A program made the position numbers and the translations under genes. The notes below the pieces were generated by a model. The model made no database searches and was not told the DNA's origin. It was given only the letters and a program-made list of their open reading frames with translations. A DNA stretch of 64,000 nucleotides from Podospora pseudocomata (lineage: Eukaryota; Ascomycota; Sordariomycetes; Sordariales; Podosporaceae): positions 3,385,501 through 3,449,500 of the forward strand of contig NC_085887.1 of assembly GCF_035222375.1 (NCBI RefSeq), written 5' to 3'. This document shows positions 44,860 to 56,157 of this stretch, piece by piece (position 1 is the stretch's first letter; the number at the start of each line of letters is the position of its first letter).

Positions 44860-45904
44860 ATGATGTTCAAGTCCCTTCTTGGTTTTGCCGCCATGGCGCA
44901 GAGCGCCTTTGGTGCTTCTCTGCAACAGGTCCAAAACTTTGGCAACAATCCCACCAGAATCCAGATGTACATCTACGTCCCGGATCGCGTGGCCACCAAC
45001 CCTGCCATCATTGTGGCAGTAAGTACTTGGAACACGCCTCCTGTTTCGCTGCTTGTTTGCTGACGATGGGTGTTGTTCCACAGCTTCATCCTTGCGGAGG
45101 TACTGGCCAGCAGTGGTTCAGCGGTACCAGACTGCCCTCGTTCGCCGATCAGAACGGCTTCATCCTCATCTACCCTAGCACCCCGAACCAGAGCAACTGC
45201 TGGGATGTCCACAACCCTGCCAGTCTTACCCACAATGGAGGCGGCGATGCGGGTGGTATCATCTCCATGGTCAACTATACTCTTGACCGGTACAACGGCA
45301 ACCGGGAAAAGGTCTATGTCATGGGCTTCTCCAGCGGTGGCATGATGACCAACGTGATGGCTGGTTCCTACCCCGAGGTGTTCGAGGCTGGTGCTGCCTA
45401 CTCTGGCACCGCCCACGCCTGCTTCGCTGGTACGTGCAACTGTTTTATCTCTGCTTTTTGCCTGTTGTGGCTCGGATGTTGTTTGCTGTCCTCAAAGGCC
45501 GTGCTGACAAGTCGACTCTTTTCTCTACAGGTGCCGGTGGAGCTACCCCCTTCAGCCCCAACCAGACCTGTGCCCAGGGTCTCCAAAAGACTCCCGAGCA
45601 GTGGGGCGCCTTTGTCCGCAACTCGTACCCAGGATACAACGGCCGTCGTCCCCGTATGATGATTACCCACGGAAACGCCGATACTCTTGTTCGCCCGCAA
45701 TGCGCCACTGAGGCGTTGAAGCAGTGGTCAAACGTCCTTGGCGTGTCGCTCACCCGCCAGGTCCAAGGTGTTCCCTCATCGCAATTCACTCAGCACATCT
45801 ATGGCGACGGTACCAAGCTCCAAGGCTTCTTTGGCAATGGTGTTGGACATGCTCCCTCTGTCGACGAGCAGACCCTGTTGAGATTCTTCGGCTTGATCGC
45901 CTAG
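44860..45904 (+). CDS. Secreted family CE1 esterase (acetylxylan/feruloyl esterase)
   Basis: Three exons, 44860-45018, 45084-45429 and 45531-45904, giving 292 residues. Signal peptide MMFKSLLGFAAMAQSAFG, then the alpha/beta-hydrolase fold of the PHB-depolymerase-like CE1 group: LHPCGGTGQQWF (oxyanion region), GFILIYPSTP, CWDVHNPASLTHNGGGDAGG, nucleophile elbow GFSSGGMMT (Ser catalytic), THGNADTLVRP (acid Asp) and a C-terminal GVGHAPSVDEQ (His). This is the typical length for acetylxylan esterases without a carbohydrate-binding module. The enzyme removes acetyl groups from xylan outside the cell, helping hemicellulose breakdown. Introns interrupt directly before LHPCGG and within CFAG-AGGATP. 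Feruloyl esterases share the fold, so the exact ester specificity is not certain. Confidence 0.92.
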
Positions 45905-48150
45905 TGTGTTGACATAATCTCCGACTCGAGGCAGGAGTGCGGGGCGGGTAAGATCTGGTGGTGGCAACGGAGCCTCCAGCGGCACAGTGCGTTGAGGCGG
46001 CCGCCCGGTTTCTTACCCGCTAGGGAGTGGGGGTCACGGATAGCCAGGGGGGTTTGGGTGAATGGCTGCCGGTGATGTTCTGAGTGTTCATAAACGATTG
46101 GGTTGCTCAGTATATATAAAAAGGCTTTCTTGAATCTTGAGTTTCGGGTGAGTGCGTTCGTTTGGAGTCGTGCGGATGAATGTGGTACAGCTTCATGTTG
46201 ACTCCTCATGAATGTATTATGAAGCGGTAAAGTGCCTAGATGTCAATTCCTTTTATTGGGGGCCACCGAAACACGGGTCTAGCCGCCCCAAATAAGCCCA
46301 ATGTAACAACAAGTGAGGGGGGCATCTGTAGGTACCGGTTGAGGAAGTTGTGGTTCAGGTTCGACTTCCCTTTAGTGAATGAATGGATGGTGATGTTACC
46401 TTCAGAAACAAGGTTCCGAAGGCGTCAAACGATGCCGCAGTGATGCATACGGGGTTATTGAGTGTAGATAGGCTTGCGCCAGGGTGCTGTCCGAGATGAG
46501 TTGAAGCAGGACGTTTGCAAAGTGAGTGACAATAAGAAAGCCGAAGCTGAAGCTGAGGCTTTGATTCTTTCCAGCTTTGATCAGCTGCCCGGCAGTCATC
46601 GAGAGCTTATCTCGTTTCGTTGGTGCCTAATTCTTCTTATGTAAGTCACCAGGCTCCAGTGCTGGTCTGGCACATCTCGGGGAAGGAACCATGGAGGTCA
46701 CCACCCGTGACTTCCGTCCAGTTTGTGGGGTTAGAGTCTGAGTTCACCGGCAGTTTCCCAATCTTCAATCGGGTTCCATCATCCACATGATCGACCGATC
46801 GGGCGATACAACCAGGAAGTGGAATATCACAGACCTCTCGGCGCAAGAAATCATTCCCATCATTATTTTTCTACCCCGTCTCCCGCTGCCCCGTCGCTCT
46901 AGTCGCATAACTTCGTCCGTCCGTTTCTTGGCTGGCCATCACTACAGCACAGACCTGCTGCGCAACATATGCTCCTCTAAACGTTTGCGGATGCCAAGCG
47001 CCGACTCAGCATGAATCGAAAAATTGATGACAGCCAGTGGTAGAAACGACACAAACTTGAAGACGACTTCGTGGCAGTTTTGAAGGTCAATGGAAAACTA
47101 TTTGAGTGGTGCGGACACGCCGGTTAGTTAAGCGCTGTTTCCGCTGAGCATCTGTCTGCCAATTCGGTCATTCCGTCGCTTGGGCGCCCTGATAGCTAAC
47201 GATAGGTTCCAGCCGCAGAAAAGAGGTGCAAACAAGGCCGGCCATATACTTGGCGGCATAATGAAAACCTCTGGAAACAAGCTGTGGGCCGCAACAGACC
47301 CCTTGTCAAGCAATATGGCGGCGCATGCATGGAAGCCTTCTAGAAGGAGTTTCCTCCTGCAGCCGAGATCTGCTCTCGTCATCCCCGGCATCCCCCCCCC
47401 CCCCCGTGTCATTCCCATTTGCAACCTCTCGCAAACTATGTACAGCCAGGCCAGCATGTATCGGCGGCTCCAGCACGTATTCGGCCTGGTATACGCCCGC
47501 TACGGTATCATCCGACATCATGGTTCGCCATAGGTAGCGACAGACCAAAATATCACCACTCGGTGCAACCCCAATAACACAACACGTGGTGAGGGTGTTG
47601 TGAGAGAGCGCTGAAATGCATGTTTAATGTTTCCCAAGGTTTCACACACTCATATTCCCTTACCGCCTGTCAGAGAGGCATGAAGGCCAGCGGCTTGATG
47701 CGATCTGGTGGTTGCCAACCCCTGTCCAATCCATTGGCTTCGCAAAGGAGCCCCAAGGCGGCACAGACGTCGCCGCGTTGGTCCGCGCCGTCACTATACA
47801 GGGGACGTACTTCTGGAACATGCATGGAAGCTGCGTGGAAGCTACACAGAAGCCTTCGACGTTGCATCCGACTTTTTATACTTAGCGGGATACCCGTGCC
47901 TCGCACCGATCTCATCCCACAGGAACAGGTACCTCTGCATCAGGCCCCTTTGGGCCCATCTGGCTCCCCCTGGCTGAACCACATCTGTCTTCCTCCCCCC
48001 CAGCTGCCCCATCACCACCCTTTTACGGACCATGTTCAACTCCGTCTGCGACCAACTCCCCACATTGACCCCACGAACAGACCAGGGGACTCTACTGCTC
48101 CTTTCACTGCCCTTGATCAAATAAACACTCGGAATTGTCCGCATTAAACA
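45905..48150. other. Intergenic, no supported gene
   Basis: 2.2 kb without a convincing gene. Contains a run of 14 C at 47392-47405 and several short frames (for example 46646-46846 on minus) without domains. Confidence 0.4.
47392..47405. repeat. Poly-C tract (C14)
   Basis: Fourteen consecutive C. Likely to be length-variable and error-prone in sequencing. Confidence 0.9.
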
Positions 48151-50782
48151 ATGGCCCAGGCCGGAATATCACCTTTATCTATCTCGATATCGACGATTAT
48201 GCCTGCAGACATGATGGCTCATCTTGGATCAGGCCAAGGACAGCCCGGCCTCGTCATGTATGGTCTCTATGGACTAGATACGTTCGAGCACGTCGAGATC
48301 GATGAATATCAGGTTCCGTTCCCCATCAACCGCCGTCGACCATGCTCAAGCAGCTTTCCCAAGCCTTGCGTGTTCGACAGTATGGCCTCCTCACCATCAC
48401 CAGGCTCTGTTACAACTGCGCCGTCCAGAGAAGGCTCTCGGATCGGACGACCACCGCAATGGACAGTTTCACGATCACGAAAGTTGGCTAGGCTATACCT
48501 CTATACGACACTTTCCATCGAGAGGATTATCCGGGTGCTTGAAGATGACGTCTTCAAACCGAGGTGCGGGGATCGGGAGTTTGCAGGGCTCTACACGGCG
48601 CTGACAGTTTTTGTAGGAAGAATTCAGCTCAAAAGACGATTCACAAAATGCTGGACAACGACCCCCGGTATCTTCGACCCGAGTCACGGATTGAAATGAA
48701 CCAACGCATCAGTAATCTTGCTGCCTCTGTCACTCGCCGAAGAAAGAAGACGGCAGTTCCAGCCTACGAATCAAGCCTTCATGGAGCAACCATAGACGCC
48801 TTGTATGGCGAGGTTAGTGGTGGTACCGTGGACCAAAAGCTGGGAATCCTGCTAACAATATTTTTCATTTGCAGAAGGAACACAATCTGGCAAGGACTGA
48901 AATTTCGTCAGTATCCGGCTCAAGCCGTAGGGTAGAGGAAGGCCCTTCCTTTGACTTTGCTGGTTCGCCCGACGCACTCCTTAGTCCCATTCGATGGTCG
49001 ATACCCCTGAGCGCTCAGACGACAGACGTCACCGACTTTGCGGGCTCTAGTGACAAAGGTTCAGCCATGGTCCAAGACCTCAAGAGGAGGCTATCAGACT
49101 GTTCCACGGACTTCGCCCACCAAATCACATCGTTGATTAGAGACTTTACTATTGCTGGAAGTTCACAAGACGAATTATCTACTGGCCGCCGACCTTCTGC
49201 GGCTCTCAGTGACAGGTCTGGGCACGACGAACTTTCTGAGTTGGGGATCAGTAACGAGCCATTCGAAGCCTTCCCCGAGCCGGCCTTCGCAGTACCAGGA
49301 GACTTTTTGAGCGCGCACAGACGAAACTGTGCCGACTTTCCAGGGCAGCAACATGGAGTCGGTGACTGTTGGTGCTCCATCGCCGGTGATACCTCGCTGG
49401 ACCAGAACTCTTGGTTGATGCCGACGGGTGAATTGAGTGTGCGTGCACGCCATGTTCTTAATCATCCTTCTCCAGGTAGTCTCAGCCTCCTTGACAGCTT
49501 CGGGAACACGCCTCTACACCTCTTCGCCACGCTAGAAGGGTACCAAGACACCCTCTTCAGAATGGTGCTCAACTGCGATGTCGAAACCCTGAAGATTGCG
49601 AACACTGCTGGCCAAACGTTTCTCCATACGCTCAACCTGGAGTGGTTCCTCAACCTTACAGACCCGTCGACACTACTGAAACAACTTCTTTCACACATCA
49701 GAGACTCAGTTCCAGACCTTGTTCACGAGACCGATGTGTATGGACGCACCTTCTTTCACCGCGCCCATTCCCTCGTCCGGGACCCAGAAGCCCTTGCCAA
49801 CCTCTTCTCTCCGTTCGACTCTCTTCGGGCAGCCCGCCGTGATGCCTTCGGCTTCAATCCTCTTGGCAGCGGCATCACGGGCGACCAAGGCCCATATATT
49901 CCCCCAAGAAGAGGAAATAACCTTTCACCTCAAGTTGAATACCTTTCCAGTTCCGCTGGTCCTTCACGCGGTCATTCTGCCTCTCCCAGCGACAACGACT
50001 CGTTCTTAGCCTATCATGCTCGTCTTGTCGAAGTCATCCAGTCATCCTACAACAACCCACAGGTGGAGGACGCTGAAGGCCGTAACGGATTACACTGTCT
50101 TGCAGAGGCTATTCTCAACCAGCAGTCCATGAACCGCCATGTCTCTTCTTCTGTCGGCGCCCCTTCCATCCACCAGCGACCCAGTCTCAAACGAAAACTA
50201 GACTCTTCCAAAGAATCAATCACTTCTTTTCCATCACCGTCGCCTTCCTCCACCGCTTCTGCTTCGACCGTCTCGAACGAATCTACCCTCACGACTCGAC
50301 TTCGCCATCTCACTGGCCTTCTCCACCACTCGCACGTCGATGTCAACGCCTATGACAAGTCAGGCAACACACCTCTTATGGCTTTCATCACCCATATTCC
50401 AGACGACCAGGACGACAAATCAAAGACATTACTCGCCATTCTTGAAACTATCATTCGAGCAAAGGGGTGCAAGATCGAGGCTAGGAACAGAAGGGGCGAG
50501 ACAGCCTTGTTGGTGGCGGCTAGGCTGGGCAGGAAGGTAGCACTAACAACACTGTTGGAACATGGAGCCAATGTTCACGCCCGAGATGTGGATGGGAGGG
50601 GGGTGTTGGAGGTGGTGGATGAAGTTTGCAAGGGGGCTGGGAGGGGAGATAGAGGGAAGGGTGCTGGCAAGGGGGACATAAGCCTGTATGCCAGGGCGGA
50701 GGCTTGCAGGGTTCTGTTGACTGGGAGGAGGGATTGGGGTGTTGTTGGAAGGCCTGGGGTAAGGAGGGAGTGGAGGGTGTAA
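48151..50782 (+). CDS. Clr5-domain ankyrin-repeat protein
   Basis: Three exons, 48151-48563, 48617-48812 and 48875-50782, phases compatible, 838 residues. At about residues 100-165 there is a Clr5-type N-terminal domain (GRPPQWTVSRSRKLARLYLY, IERIIRVLEDDVFKP, AQKTIHKMLDNDPRYL), a helical DNA-binding-like module widespread in filamentous ascomycetes. The middle is Ser-rich. From about residue 420 on there are spaced ankyrin repeats (FGNTPLHLFATLEGYQDTLF, AGQTFLHTL, GRTFFHRAHSLV, SGNTPLMAFI) and a clear final pair (RRGETALLVAARLGRKVALT, LLEHGANVHARDVDGRGVLE). A nuclear regulatory or scaffold role is inferred from the family. The first intron splits the Clr5 domain. The C-terminal 60 residues are Gly/Arg-rich. 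Confidence 0.85.
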
Positions 50783-52026
50783 CTACAGTATGGCTGTGTT
50801 ATAAGGATGAGACGGGTAGAGGGTTTCAGAGGCCGGATGTAGAGTCGATCCAGACTCGATCCAAAAGGCTCCAGTGCAAGTTGGGACCTGTATCAAGATA
50901 TCACCAAAGAGGAAAGTAGCTGTATATAGACCTCTAAACTTAGCCGCTTCAACATATTTAGACCTACGGCATGTACATAGGCAGTTTTAGGACATTGGCG
51001 ATTCCTATGGCCTCTTTATTCTAATGAGGGAGGCCCCATGACCCCTGTTTCCGAATCCCGAAAAAGTCATGAGGAGTAGAGCAGTCCGCCATCACCCTGT
51101 ATGTTAGCTGGGTCTTGGGCCAGTAGTCGGTAGCCTATTCGGAATATCAATTGTAGCTTCATTCTTTTCATGATCTGCTGACTGTGACGTCGCAGAGGGG
51201 GACTGGTAGGTTGTTTGAGGACACGATGGGGGGTTGTTGATAGGATCTGGCCTCGGGCGCTTGGGGGGTAGAAGATCTTGACAGGGTTTTGAGTAGACTT
51301 GAAGAAGGATGCGAGAAGGGCTTTGAAGGTTCATGAGGTTAAGAATGAGTGGGGCAAGCCGTGTTGGGACTGCTTAAGTTACAGGAGTAATTGAAGAATG
51401 TGAAAAAATATCAACAAATATTAATAAATATTAATGAATATTAATAGATATCAACATTTCAGTGTGATCATGATAGAACACCAACAAAGTCGACGATAGG
51501 TACAGTCATGGTTGTCTGTAAACTAGGCATGTTTCTCCTCACACAACCTCAACACCAACAGAATTGGCGACGACGCCGGTCATTTTCAGCGCGCACTCAG
51601 TGCTCACGCAAGTATTTTACTCTCTAGTTGCTGCATCATGGGACCAAATGACCACACGACGAGCCACCATATCCTTTGGCCTGTGATCCTCCCCCCCCCT
51701 CCCCCCAGGTAAGTAGACTCCACAGCCTTTCTCCTGCGATTCAGCTACCTAACTTCTTCCCAAGTTCATCATAGACGCAGCCCTTTCGTGTCCATGACGG
51801 AGGTGAAGTGGGGAATGCCAAAGTAGCGTGTACCGTCGTCTACAAAGTCCTGGTTCGCCCTCGACGATTCAAACACACCATCTTCGACCTTACACTGCCA
51901 CCCCACAGGAAACAGCAATTATCTTTCTCGCTTCCCAGCTACGTACTCAGCTACCTCATTCTCCCCACCTCCCGTCTTCGGCCCAGAGCCACCTCCCAAC
52001 CACAGGTCATCCTCCCAACAGCAATA
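50783..52026. other. Intergenic, no gene seen
   Basis: 3' flank of the Clr5-ankyrin gene, an AT-rich minisatellite at 51408-51456 and a pyrimidine-rich stretch leading into the next weak gene. Confidence 0.4.
51408..51456. repeat. AT-rich short tandem repeat
   Basis: Four or five imperfect units of about 10 bp of type AAATATTAAT, bounded on both sides by ATATCAACA. Confidence 0.75.
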
Positions 52027-52586
52027 TGTCGTTACCGAGGTAGCTAACCCCCCTCTCCCCTCTTTCCACCCACCCACCATCCCAAGACTAACCTCCCCAT
52101 CCCCAGATCCCACTCACCACCCCCATCGACACCGCAAACCTCACCCGCCTATGCCTCCTCTCCACCCACTGCAGCCCAACCACCACCTGCCTCTGCGCCA
52201 AACTCGGCCACCCCTTGCAACCCACAGTGCAACTGCCACCCCTCCCAACCCCAACAGCAACTCCCAACCTGCAATAACCCCCTTTTCCCCCGGAAAGCCC
52301 CTCGATACCATCATCGCCCGGGGTATTCAGCAATGTCGACGACAACAACAGCAATAAAATCCACCCCAACGCCTGCTTCGCCACCTACCTCCTCCGCAAC
52401 CGCACCTCCCCCGCCGTCACCTCCATGACACCCGAGTCCCTCTTCCGGACTTTCCTCCAACAACTCCGCCCATTCATCGATAGGTTTGAGATGGATGGGG
52501 AAATCTTGGACGAAGACGGGAAAAGCCTGACCCAATGGCTCCGCGACTTTGAACAAGTCAAGAAACTACCCGAGGACAAACCCTGA
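52027..52586 (+). CDS. Possible small or decayed gene, Pro/Thr-rich then helical C-terminus
   Basis: ATG at 52027 (MSLPR) is followed by a good intron candidate (gtagct...ccccag, about 52041-52107). The next 56 codons in one frame read IPLTTPIDTANLTRLCLLST and contain CSPTTTCLCAKLG. One in-frame TAA (52275-52277) separates them from a downstream open stretch in the same frame that ends at 52586 and contains NACFATYLLRNRTSPAVTSM, then LFRTFLQQLRPFIDRFEMDG, then LTQWLRDFEQVKKL. That second half looks like true helical protein. A second intron that removes the TAA in phase was not found, so it may be a gene with a nonsense change, or my model may be wrong. No family is recognised. Confidence 0.3.
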
Positions 52587-52705
52587 AAGCAAGAGGTCGC
52601 GAAGCGAATTGCTGTTGGTGGGTGCCGCAGAATGAAAGCACTGCCCAGAGACGATGTCCACCTCGGGTGAGTTTTATTCCTTTTTGTCTCAAGAGCTGGG
52701 AAAGC

Positions 52706-52897
52706 ATGCTTGAGATTTGGCACTGCCCAGAGTGCGGCGAGTGCAACAGGCTCAAGGCGTGGCAGTGCGGGAGGTGCGAGACGTGCAGGGAGTACGACAT
52801 GGTTCCCTGCGGGGGCTGTGGAGGTGTGTCCAAGTTTTTTGTGAATCAGATGGAGCAGAGTGGAGGAGGAATGGGAGGGGGCTCGGACCGGTCATGA
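52706..52897 (+). CDS. Cys-rich zinc-ribbon-like microprotein
   Basis: ATG 52706 opens 63 codons. The first 40 residues carry four CxxC-type pairs: WHCPECGECNRLKAWQC, then GRCETC, then VPCGGCGG. The pattern W-x-C-x2-C-x3-N-x4-W-x-C-x2-C is close to RanBP2-type zinc fingers. The tail is Gly/Ser-rich. An upstream ATG (52633, MKALPRDDVHLG) could be joined only by an intron of 38 nt or less, so the single-exon form is preferred. It could be a free zinc protein, or the last exon of a larger gene that includes the stretch before it. Confidence 0.45.
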   Translation: MLEIWHCPECGECNRLKAWQCGRCETCREYDMVPCGGCGGVSKFFVNQMEQSGGGMGGGSDRS

Positions 52898-53005
52898 TGC
52901 GAGAAGAATTTTGTGATATAAAAGGTGCAATAACATGCTTGATGTTTATTTTCCAACCCACACACACCCTTCGTAAACACAGCTAGGTAGACACATCCAA
53001 AATGA

Positions 53006-55385
53006 TTAAACACCGTTCCTTCTTCTCCCGCCCTGCTTGCTCTTGGCAATGTGATTCGTCAACGCCTTCTTCGTCTCGACCAAACTCCTCTTGTTCTTGG
53101 CCCTTGCCTTGCCAATCGTCATCAAGAAATTCTTCTTCCTCGCCTTCTCCTTGTTGGTCGTGCTCTTGCCCTCGGCCTCCTTCTTGCTCTTCCTGATGGC
53201 CTGAGTAGACTTGTGTTCCTCCCTGCCTGGCTTGCCATCTCTCGCCAGAGCCACCCTCTCCTCCTTGGTCGACTTCTTGCCCAACATAGCCGGAAGCTCG
53301 ATATCCTCAGCTGTAACCCCGTCCTCAATGTGCTTCTCGATAAGCTCCTTCTTGCGCTTGGACTGCGTCGTGCCCAGCATCTTGTCAAGCTTGGCCTCCC
53401 GACGAAGTTCCTGCAGCTTGGCCAAATCAGCCGGCGTCAAAATGGTCGTCGTGGCAAGCTTCGTTATCCTTTCCGCCTCAGCCGCCGGGTCTTCTTTTTC
53501 CACAAGGTCGGGCGCCTCATCGTCATCGTCATCATCACCGCCCTTGCTCTTCCTCGCCTTCTTCTTGGCAGGCCCGTCATCTTCCTCGTCACTGCTGACG
53601 TCGATCCACCCGCCAGAGGATTCGCTGTCCGTAGAACCAATCTCCCACTCGTCAGAGTTGAACCCGTCATCCTCCTCATCGTCGTCCTTCTTCGCCTTCT
53701 TCCCGCCGTTCTCATCCTCCTCTGCCTCTTCGGCGGCCTTCTTCTTCTTTTGCTCCTCCTTGTACCGAGCCAACAACTCCAGACCCTCGATACCGCCCTC
53801 TTCTTCCTCGCCGAACCTGCGCAGCTTGATCTCGCCTGATCTCAAGCCCATGGTGGCTTGCTTGCCGCGGAACTTCTTTTGCAGCAACTCGGGGTAGACC
53901 TCTCTGTAGAGTGACTGCAGACCCTTGGCAGCCATAACAACACCCTTATCCTTGCTCTTTTGGTACATGACCAGATCCTGGAGGAGGGTCTCGTTCATGC
54001 ACAGCGGCTGGCGCATGGCCACCTCCCTGATGGAATTGATACCTGCCGCGCACACCTCAACTGCTGAAGCTTCCGAGACAAACTCGTTGGCGATCTTCAC
54101 AATCAATGGCTCAATGACATCGGGTGGGACGAGGTTGTGTGTTGCCTGGGCCAGGGAAGCCAGGAAAGAGGTGACGTTGGCCTGTTTGGGTGACAGGTAC
54201 TTGACGAACCAGGAGTAGAGCGAGATGATGGTCAGCTTGTGCAGACCGACCAAACGGGTCACAAGCTGGAGGACAAGAAGCTTGTTCTCGAGAGAGAACT
54301 TGTTCTTGGTGTTCTGGAGGTGCTTCTGGAAGAGCTTCTCGGCGAAGCCCTGAGGGTCGTGGATAAGATGGAGCGCCGAGAAGTTGAGGGGATGTGGCGC
54401 ATGCTTCTTCTTTTCTTGCCTAATGTTGTTGTGTTAGCCACTACCTTGCTTCGGGTCTCTTGTTTCGTCAACACGTACTTCTTGATCTTTTCGATCGCCT
54501 TCTCATACTGCTTCGACCTCTTCTTGGTCTTCTTGTTGATCGTCCCCTGATGCTTGACCTTCTTAAGATCAAGATCATCATCACTGGCATCATCTTCCAA
54601 CGCCTCCTCTCTCTCCTTGTCACCGCCCAGAAAGAATCTCACACCACCCACCACAACCTTCTCATTGTCGCTCAAGCAGGCCTCCTTCATGACATCGACC
54701 GGTCGCGCATCGTTCCAGACCTGTCTTCTCCACAATTCCCTCGTGATACGGCAAGCCCACATTCCCTTGGTCGAAGTCCTGTCAGACGTGACCAAATTGT
54801 GTAGCACCGTCTGAATCGTCCGGTTCAACTTGTGATTCGTGGTCTTGTTGTTTGCCTCCCTCAAATCGCTGATAATCTTGGTGTACAGTAGAGATCGGAG
54901 CGTCTTGCTTGGTGTATTGATCAAAATAGGAAATAGCGTCGTCAGCAGGCTCGTCGAGTCGATCACATCCTTCCTCTTCAGCAGCACCAAGCTGCCCACA
55001 ATCTTCTCCCTGAGCTCCTTGTCGAGAACGGCATGGTGCTGGTTGAGCAACTCCTTCAGATGATCCGGAAATGGGGCGGTAATCTCGGGGTAGAGGTTCG
55101 CGACGTGCGCGACAAGATCGACCAAGTCGTGGAACTTCTTGACGTCCTCACTAGAAGCCGTGGCGGGAGAGGAGACGAAAATCTGGCGCTGGGCGTCGTA
55201 GGCGAGCCATTGGTCGTAGAATTCCTGCGCATAAGATCTGTCGATTGTGAAAGCTTCTTGTTAGCGATCAATTGGCGAAAGAGGGTTGGAAATGCGGCAC
55301 ACCTGGGATCTCTGCGGATCTTGTACTGCAAACTGACCAGGTCAGCCTCGACCTTTTCGAGCGCGGCAACCTTTCTTTTCGGCAT
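53006..55385 (-). CDS. SDA1: SDA1 family protein, 60S ribosome biogenesis
   Basis: Three exons, 55385-55303, 55237-54479 and 54419-53006, total 751 residues. The N-terminus (MPKRKVAALEKVEADLVSLQ, RRDPRSYAQEFYDQWLAYDA) and the helical NUC130/133-like centre are typical of SDA1, a conserved nuclear protein needed for maturation and export of pre-60S subunits and for passage through G1. The C-terminal third has acidic tracts (KKDDDEEDDGF, DVSSDEEDDG, DDDDDDEAPD) and a lysine-rich tail (KSKKEAEGKSTTNKEKARKK, RAKNKRSLVETKKALTNHIA) as expected. The second intron has the strong donor AA|gtacgt. Reading on without it gives a false stop. Length and layout agree with yeast SDA1 (about 770 residues). 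Confidence 0.93.
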
Positions 55386-56157
55386 CTTTTCCCAAGGCGA
55401 CAGCGGCGGTGCTGGCGATTGATGGGCGGTTGGATTGGGTGTGTTGGACGGTGGTTGTTGACTGTCAGTCTAGATTTTTTTACTCTGTTGCTGGCAGACC
55501 AGGACTGCGATAAGGCTTATCGGCTACTTTTCAGTGGGGCTTCCCCAAGCTGATGCGGGGCCACTCTGCAGGCGTTCATCCAATGATTCAAGAACCCCCC
55601 ATCTTTAAATCCGGTGAGTGCAAGCTCTCCATAAACAGTACCTTCAAGTCACATGAGAACAAGACGGAACAAGAATTAGATGATATGCAAATTAACGGAG
55701 TTGAGGCACATATACCTAGTGTATAGTGCATTCAGTTACATTGGTCCTTATCCCTCGCTATCTCGCAAAAAAACAAAAAAAAACAACTCTACCGAATGTT
55801 TTCATCCGTAGTACGCTCATCCAGCTCTTTGCTTTCTTTCCTCACATGTAGAGCTCCCAAATGGTCTCTCAAGGAACCTCCCCCATCATCAATCGTCATA
55901 CACCCAGTCATTCTTCCAAGCGAAAAAAAGAAATACATCGCATGTCGCCGTTTTGGTCTGTGTAAGGATGACGTCCTTGCAATAAAGCCCAAAACCTTGT
56001 CCCAAAAGGAAAACCCAAGGGTAACCGTCCGCTCGCTCCAAACGCCCTTGATGAGCTCTCATCAACCTCAAAACGAATAAAAGAATATACGGAAGACCCA
56101 GAAAGGATATGCACAAAGAAAAGTAATCCCAAGAGCTCAGGCAGCAATCAAGCGCTT
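55386..56157. other. Intergenic between SDA1 start and bZIP 3' end
   Basis: SDA1 promoter and the long 3' flank of the bZIP gene. No gene is seen. Confidence 0.45.

Noticed and set aside
46646-46846. 66-codon minus-strand frame (ends PEMCQTSTGAW)
   Set aside because: Too short, no signal peptide, no partner exon found. Possibly chance.
53051-53897. Plus-strand frames of 228 and 262 codons, rich in Ser or Leu
   Set aside because: They are antisense to the Lys/Glu/Asp-rich tail of SDA1, and their composition is the mirror of those codons.
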